A stretch of 8,756 nt of DNA, taken from contig CAZMCA010000143.1 in the NCBI GenBank assembly GCA_964564595.1, positions 1-8,756 on the forward strand, in the 5' to 3' direction. A model generated the notes under the pieces. That model searched no databases. It was given only the letters and a program-made list of their open reading frames with translations, and was not told where the DNA came from. The DNA is from JBEVOS01 sp964564595 (lineage in GTDB: Bacteria; Pseudomonadota; Alphaproteobacteria; Caulobacterales; Aquidulcibacteraceae). Positions 5,669-8,756 of this stretch are shown piece by piece (the first letter of the stretch is position 1; every line of letters begins with the position of its first letter). The position numbers and the translations under genes were made by a program.

Positions 5669-6726
5669 AGCCGCAGCGCCTTCTTGAACACGGTCGGCAG
5701 CGCTGGCTCCACAACCCAGGCCGCGTCATTGGCCACGCCATCGAGCGTTGCGGCGAACACGTCGAGCGTCAGCGCAAAGTGCGTGAACACGTGGCGCACC
5801 TGCCCAAGCTGCGCCCAGTCCGCATCCAGCGGCGCGTGCGCAAGCGCGTGCGCGGCCGAAAGCGGCGCATCGCCCCATTCCGTCGTCGGCAAACCGAGCA
5901 TGCCGCCCAGCAATCCCTTGTCCGCGCGCCGCACCGTCAGCACGGCATCGCCGCGGCGCGCGACGAACACCGCGCCGTAGCGCTTTGGCCGCTCCGCCTT
6001 CGGTGTCTTGCGCGGATACGTCTCGGGCGCGCCGCCCGCGAACGCCGCGCAGAACGAACGCACCGGACAGATCAAACAATTCGGGGACGTGGGCGTGCAG
6101 ATCGTGGCGCCGAGATCCATCAGCGCTTGCGCCCAATCGCCAGGCCGATGCGCATCGACAAGCGCGCACGCGCGTTCCCGCAGTTCCGCCTTCGCCGCCG
6201 GCAGCGGCGCTTCCACCGCATAGAGCCGCGCCATCACGCGCTCGACGTTTCCATCGACAACGTTCGTGGGCAGATCGAGCGCGATCGCGGCAATCGCGGC
6301 CGCCGTGTACGGCCCAACGCCCGGCAGCGTGCGCCAGCCCTCCTCGCTTGCTGGAAAGCCATCGCGGGCCAGCGCCTGGGCCGCTGCATGCAGATTGCGC
6401 GCGCGGCTGTAATAGCCAAGCCCCGCCCATGCCGAGAGCACCTCGTCGCGCGGCGCGTTCGCGAGCGCCGCGACATCCGGGAACAGCGCCAGAAACTTCG
6501 CGAAATACGGCCCGACCGCCGCAACAGTCGTCTGTTGCAGCATGATCTCGGAGAGCCACACGCGATACGGATCAGCGCATCCGCTCGCGCCGGGACCCAC
6601 GCGCCACGGCAAATCACGCGCATGCGCGTCGTACCAACCCAGCAAAGCAGCGCGCAGCGCAGCCTTTGTTCCGGCTTTCGCGGCCTTTTCCACAGAATCC
6701 TGCTGACGGGCGGCGTTGCGACTCAC
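5665..6726 (-). CDS. mutY: A/G-specific adenine DNA glycosylase MutY
   Basis: Base-excision repair enzyme that removes adenine mispaired with 8-oxoguanine. The 353-aa product has every expected part: YRVWLSEIMLQQTTV (54-68) with catalytic E60; the helix-hairpin-helix LPGVGPYTAAAI (134-145); VVDGNVERV (156-164) with catalytic D158; and a [4Fe-4S] cluster motif C210-X6-C217-X2-C220-X5-C226. A C-terminal NUDIX-like domain (about 248-353) carries the family-typical QVRHVFTHFAL (309-319), which contacts 8-oxoG. The start is GTG at 6726-6724. The roughly 25-residue N-terminal lead before the glycosylase fold is slightly long, so an internal start is possible. The gene diverges from the DUF721 gene, with a CtrA-like box 9-24 bp upstream of its start codon, and converges on the two-TM protein gene with overlapping stops. 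Confidence 0.97.
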   Translation of the reverse strand: MSRNAARQQDSVEKAAKAGTKAALRAALLGWYDAHARDLPWRVGPGASGCADPYRVWLSEIMLQQTTVAAVGPYFAKFLALFPDVAALANAPRDEVLSAWAGLGYYSRARNLHAAAQALARDGFPASEEGWRTLPGVGPYTAAAIAAIALDLPTNVVDGNVERVMARLYAVEAPLPAAKAELRERACALVDAHRPGDWAQALMDLGATICTPTSPNCLICPVRSFCAAFAGGAPETYPRKTPKAERPKRYGAVFVARRGDAVLTVRRADKGLLGGMLGLPTTEWGDAPLSAAHALAHAPLDADWAQLGQVRHVFTHFALTLDVFAATLDGVANDAAWVVEPALPTVFKKALRL

Positions 6727-6758
6727 GCGCGAACTTTACGCTCCCTTAACGCCGAATC
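6695..6758. promoter_or_regulatory. Cluster of three GANTC (CcrM) sites at the mutY/DUF721 divergent starts
   Basis: GAATC at 6695-6699, GACTC at 6720-6724 and GAATC at 6754-6758. They span the mutY 5' end, its start codon and the intergenic region. By hand count only ten GANTC sites occur in the whole window, so three in 64 bp is a marked cluster. CcrM target sites at promoters are known to tune transcription in Caulobacter; the effect here is inferred. Confidence 0.5.
6735..6750 (+). promoter_or_regulatory. CtrA-like box between mutY and the DUF721 gene
   Basis: TTTA (6735-6738), seven bases, TTAAC (6746-6750): one mismatch from the CtrA consensus TTAA-N7-TTAAC. It is 25 bp upstream of the DUF721 ATG at 6776 and 9 bp upstream of the mutY GTG. 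A GAATC site follows 3 bp later. If the box overlaps the -35 position, as at many CtrA promoters, plus-strand transcription would start near the DUF721 ATG, giving a leaderless message. Bound CtrA could also block mutY. Both effects are inferred. Confidence 0.55.
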
Positions 6759-6775
6759 GTTTCGGCTACGGGTGT

Positions 6776-7333
6776 ATGTCGATGAAAGAGCGCCTCCGCC
6801 GCAAGCCGACAGCCTATCGCGCGCGCCACACGGCGTTCGACGCTATGAGCGAAGCGCGCGCCGCCGCAGCGCTCGAGGCGCAGCGCGGCCGCCCGCCGAT
6901 CAAACCCGCCCCCGCCGCCGGCAAGTCCGTCGCCACGCTCCTGCGCCCGCTTCTGCCGATGACCGGCATGGGCCTCCTCGAAATGCGCCGCCGCTGGCGC
7001 GAAATCGTGGGCGATAGCGCCGCCAAGGCCGCCTGGCCCGAGAAATTCGCCGCCGGAACCCTGACGCTGAAGGCGCCAAGCGCGCTTGCGCCCATCCTCC
7101 AACAGCAGGCCCCGCTCATTATCGACCGGCTGAAGCTCGCCGGCGCCCAGGTCAAAGCCGTCAAAATCACTCAGGGCATGCCGCCGAAGCCCGCCGCCGC
7201 CAACGTCGCGCCCATCCGCAAGCCGCTCAGCGCCGAAGAGGAGAAAGCCCTCGCCGACGCTTTCAGCGGCGTTGAAGATGAGGGGCTTCGCGCCGCCCTC
7301 CTCCGGCTGGGACGCGCCGTCTCCCGGGGCTAG
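6776..7333 (+). CDS. DUF721 / DciA-like protein (probable replicative helicase loader)
   Basis: DUF721 proteins include DciA, which helps load the replicative helicase DnaB in bacteria lacking DnaC/DnaI. The 185-aa product has a charged, alanine/proline-rich N-terminal arm (1-49). A KH-like DUF721 core follows at about 50-134: SVATLLRPLL, MRRRWREIVGDSAAKAAWPE with the family tryptophans, AGTLTLKAPSALAPILQQQ, and APLIIDRLKLAGAQVKAVKI. A tail with a predicted helix (152-183) ends the chain. ATG at 6776 is preferred. The frame extends to an ATG at 6716, but that overlaps the mutY start codon and would place the CtrA-like box inside the coding region. A second ATG at 6782 is possible. The family is assigned from sequence pattern; the helicase-loading role comes from the family, not from anything seen directly. 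Confidence 0.85.
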   Translation: MSMKERLRRKPTAYRARHTAFDAMSEARAAAALEAQRGRPPIKPAPAAGKSVATLLRPLLPMTGMGLLEMRRRWREIVGDSAAKAAWPEKFAAGTLTLKAPSALAPILQQQAPLIIDRLKLAGAQVKAVKITQGMPPKPAAANVAPIRKPLSAEEEKALADAFSGVEDEGLRAALLRLGRAVSRG

Positions 7334-7373
7334 GAGTGAGCGGCCCGCTTGGCGGCGCGGGGGCTTTGCGCGT

Positions 7374-7379
7374 AAGGAG
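7374..7379 (+). promoter_or_regulatory. Strong AAGGAG Shine-Dalgarno not matched to the ATG of the DsbA-like gene
   Basis: AAGGAG is followed 7 nt later by an in-frame ATT (7387), while the nearest in-frame ATG is at 7417, 37 nt beyond. Either the motif is fortuitous or the DsbA-like gene begins at the rare start ATT, adding ten residues to its signal sequence. Confidence 0.35.
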
Positions 7380-7416
7380 CGGCGTCATTTTCAACAAAGC
7401 CGGGGACGCCGCCGCC

Positions 7417-8046
7417 ATGCTTCTTCAACGTCGTGAGCTCCTGGTGCTGGGCGCTGCGGGCCTCGTTGCAGCCTGCAACCAAGGCGGCGCGGGCGCCTCC
7501 GACGCGGGCGATATGGCGCTCGGCCAAGCCAACGCGCCGGCCACGCTGATCGAATACGCCTCGGTTACCTGCCCGCACTGCGCCGACTTTCACCACCAGG
7601 TCTTCGAGCAGCTGAAGACCAACTACATCGACACCGGCAAGCTCCGGTACGTGTTCCGCGAATTCCCGACGCCCCCGCCGCAAGTCGCGGTCGCCGGCTT
7701 CCAACTCGCGCGCTGCGGCGGTGCGAGCGCCGAGCAATACATGGCGCGCGTCGGCGTGCTGTTCGATCAGCAGCAAGCGATGTTCGCGTCGGGCACGATC
7801 GAGGGCGTGCGCGCCAAGCTGCTCGAGATCGGCCAACAAGCCGGCCTCACCGAAGAGCAGGTCATGACCTGCATCAACGATGAAGCGGGCGCCCAGCGCA
7901 TCCGCGCCACCGTCGAAGCCGGCACGCGCCAGTTTGACATTACGGGCACGCCCACGCTCATCCTCAACAACCGCAAGCTCGATGATCCGTCGGTGATGAC
8001 CTATGCCGGCCTCTCGCGCGCGATCGACGCTGTCATCGGCGGCTAA
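7417..8046 (+). CDS. DsbA-like thiol:disulfide oxidoreductase, predicted lipoprotein
   Basis: Exported thioredoxin-fold protein of the DsbA/Thioredoxin_4 type. The N-terminus LLQRRELLVLGAAGLVAAC has a twin-arginine pair before the hydrophobic core and a lipobox-like LVAAC with C20 as possible lipidation site, so it is probably tethered to a membrane facing the periplasm. After a glycine-rich linker comes the fold: TLIEYASVTCPHCADFH with active-site C52-P-H-C55, REFPTPPPQVAVAGFQLARC, and the cis-proline loop TGTPTLIL (P179). A second cysteine pair (C100, C152) lies in the helical insert, as in many alphaproteobacterial homologues. Length (209 aa) is normal. The start is uncertain: ATG 7417 is chosen, but ATT 7387 has the better ribosome-binding site, and the frame also opens at GTG 7336. 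It follows the DUF721 gene and precedes smc by 17 bp. Confidence 0.9.
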   Translation: MLLQRRELLVLGAAGLVAACNQGGAGASDAGDMALGQANAPATLIEYASVTCPHCADFHHQVFEQLKTNYIDTGKLRYVFREFPTPPPQVAVAGFQLARCGGASAEQYMARVGVLFDQQQAMFASGTIEGVRAKLLEIGQQAGLTEEQVMTCINDEAGAQRIRATVEAGTRQFDITGTPTLILNNRKLDDPSVMTYAGLSRAIDAVIGG

Positions 8047-8063
8047 GCGTTGATGGTTGGCGC

Positions 8064-8756
8064 ATGCACATAACCGAGCTGCGCCTTTCCGGCTTCAAGA
8101 GCTTTGTCGATGGCGCCAAGGCGCCCATCGAAGCTGGCCTCACCGGCGTCGTTGGCCCCAACGGCTGCGGCAAATCCAATCTGCTGGAAGCCGTGCGCTG
8201 GGTGATGGGCGCAACCAGCGCCAAGTCCATGCGCGCTGACGATATGGACGAAGTGATCTTCGCCGGCAGCGGCCAGCGCCCCGCGCGCGAGCATGCTGAA
8301 GTCACGCTCGTCCTCGCCGATGCTGCGGGACGCGCGCCAGGCGCACTCGCGAGCGCGGATGTTTTGGAAGTCTCGCGCCGTATCAAACGCGGGGCTGGCT
8401 CGACCTATCGGATCAACGGCAAGGAAGTGCGCGCCAAAGACGTGCAGCTGTTGTTCGCGGATGCAGCGACCGGCGCCAACTCGCCCGCCCTCGTTCGCCA
8501 AGGCCAAGTCAGCGACCTCATCGCCGCAAAACCCGAAAACCGCCGCCGCATTATCGAAGACGCGGCCGGCATTGCTGGCCTGCACGCGCGCCGGCACGAA
8601 GCGGACCTGAAGCTCCGCGCCGCCGAGACCAATCTCACGCGCCTGGAAGAGATCGTCGGCGATCTTGAAATGCAGGCGTCGAACTTGCGCAAGCAAGCGC
8701 GCCAAGCCGAACGCTATCGCGGCCTTGCCGAAACGATGCGCCAAACCGAAGCGCTG
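8064..8756 (+). CDS. smc: Chromosome segregation ATPase SMC, N-terminal part (3' end cut by window edge)
   Basis: SMC condensin ATPase, which extrudes and organises DNA loops during chromosome segregation together with ScpA/ScpB. Visible are 231 codons of an expected roughly 1150. MHITELRLSGFKSF opens the head domain, followed by the Walker A loop GPNGCGKSN (31-39), LLEAVRWVMG, an R-loop-like region (51-69), RINGKEVRAKDVQLLF (116-131), the Q-loop region VRQGQVSDLI (144-153) and the conserved AKPENRRRIIEDAAGIAG (155-172). Past about 175 the chain becomes charged and heptad-like (RRHEADLKLRAAETNLTRLE), the start of the coiled-coil arm. ATG 8064 is chosen because the family N-terminus starts there; an ATG at 8053 is out of frame. 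It lies 17 bp after the DsbA-like gene, probably in the same transcript. Confidence 0.97.
   Translation, partial: MHITELRLSGFKSFVDGAKAPIEAGLTGVVGPNGCGKSNLLEAVRWVMGATSAKSMRADDMDEVIFAGSGQRPAREHAEVTLVLADAAGRAPGALASADVLEVSRRIKRGAGSTYRINGKEVRAKDVQLLFADAATGANSPALVRQGQVSDLIAAKPENRRRIIEDAAGIAGLHARRHEADLKLRAAETNLTRLEEIVGDLEMQASNLRKQARQAERYRGLAETMRQTEAL

Noticed and set aside
6716..6775. 20-residue upstream extension of the DUF721 protein
   Set aside because: It would overlap the mutY start codon and absorb the CtrA-like box; not part of the DUF721 core. Kept only as a testable alternative.
5779..7017. 412-codon plus-strand frame opposite mutY and into the DUF721 gene
   Set aside because: Extremely arginine-rich, overlaps two recognised genes in other frames, no domain visible.
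7334..7416. Possible terminator hairpin between the DUF721 and DsbA-like genes
   Set aside because: GC-rich self-complementary patches exist, but there is no stable stem followed by a T-run; the genes more likely share a transcript.
8043..8744. 233-codon minus-strand frame opposite smc
   Set aside because: smc head-domain motifs on the plus strand are complete; the antisense frame shows no family features.
1..8756. CRISPR arrays, tRNA/rRNA genes, insertion sequences, phage or toxin-antitoxin genes
   Set aside because: Looked for direct repeats, terminal inverted repeats and characteristic proteins on both strands; none seen.

Overview
This 8.76 kb window is a GC-rich, densely packed stretch of a bacterial chromosome. 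It reads as an alphaproteobacterium, most likely Caulobacterales- or Hyphomonadaceae-like. The evidence is a full-length CcrM-type adenine methyltransferase with its C-terminal RAMA-like domain, GANTC sites that are sparse inside genes but concentrated at gene starts, and two sequences close to the CtrA cell-cycle regulator box (TTAA-N7-TTAAC). The order rnhB, ccrM, mutY, DUF721, DsbA-like protein, smc also matches, as I recall it, a conserved alphaproteobacterial neighbourhood. The species cannot be named from the sequence.

Layout, left to right. Positions 1-1664 (minus strand) hold glyQ followed by the first 259 codons of glyS, the two subunits of glycyl-tRNA synthetase. rnhB (RNase HII) diverges from glyQ at 1753-2316. 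Positions 2313-3964 (minus strand) hold a two-gene unit: a passenger-less inverse-autotransporter (intimin/invasin-type) beta-barrel, then, 8 bp later, a secreted four-cysteine protein of unknown function. From 4133 on the plus strand come ccrM and an abutting two-TM membrane protein, which converge on mutY (5665-6726, minus strand). A CtrA-like box with GANTC sites separates mutY from the divergent set DUF721/DciA-like gene, DsbA-like thioredoxin lipoprotein, and smc (5' part, running off the end).

Functionally, most of the window is chromosome maintenance: RNA primer and ribonucleotide removal (rnhB), adenine methylation and cell-cycle timing (ccrM), 8-oxoguanine repair (mutY), replicative helicase loading (DUF721/DciA) and chromosome segregation (smc). 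The regulatory sites suggest that ccrM and the mutY/DUF721 promoter region are under the CtrA/CcrM circuit. The outlier is the outer-membrane barrel plus secreted protein pair lying between rnhB and ccrM. It is the best candidate here for an undescribed system.

Both ends are cut: glyS lacks its 3' end and smc lacks most of its length. No tRNA, rRNA, CRISPR, insertion sequence or clear Rho-independent terminator was seen. Both convergent gene pairs overlap by 4 bp at their stop codons. The only non-coding gap above 150 bp is 3965-4132.
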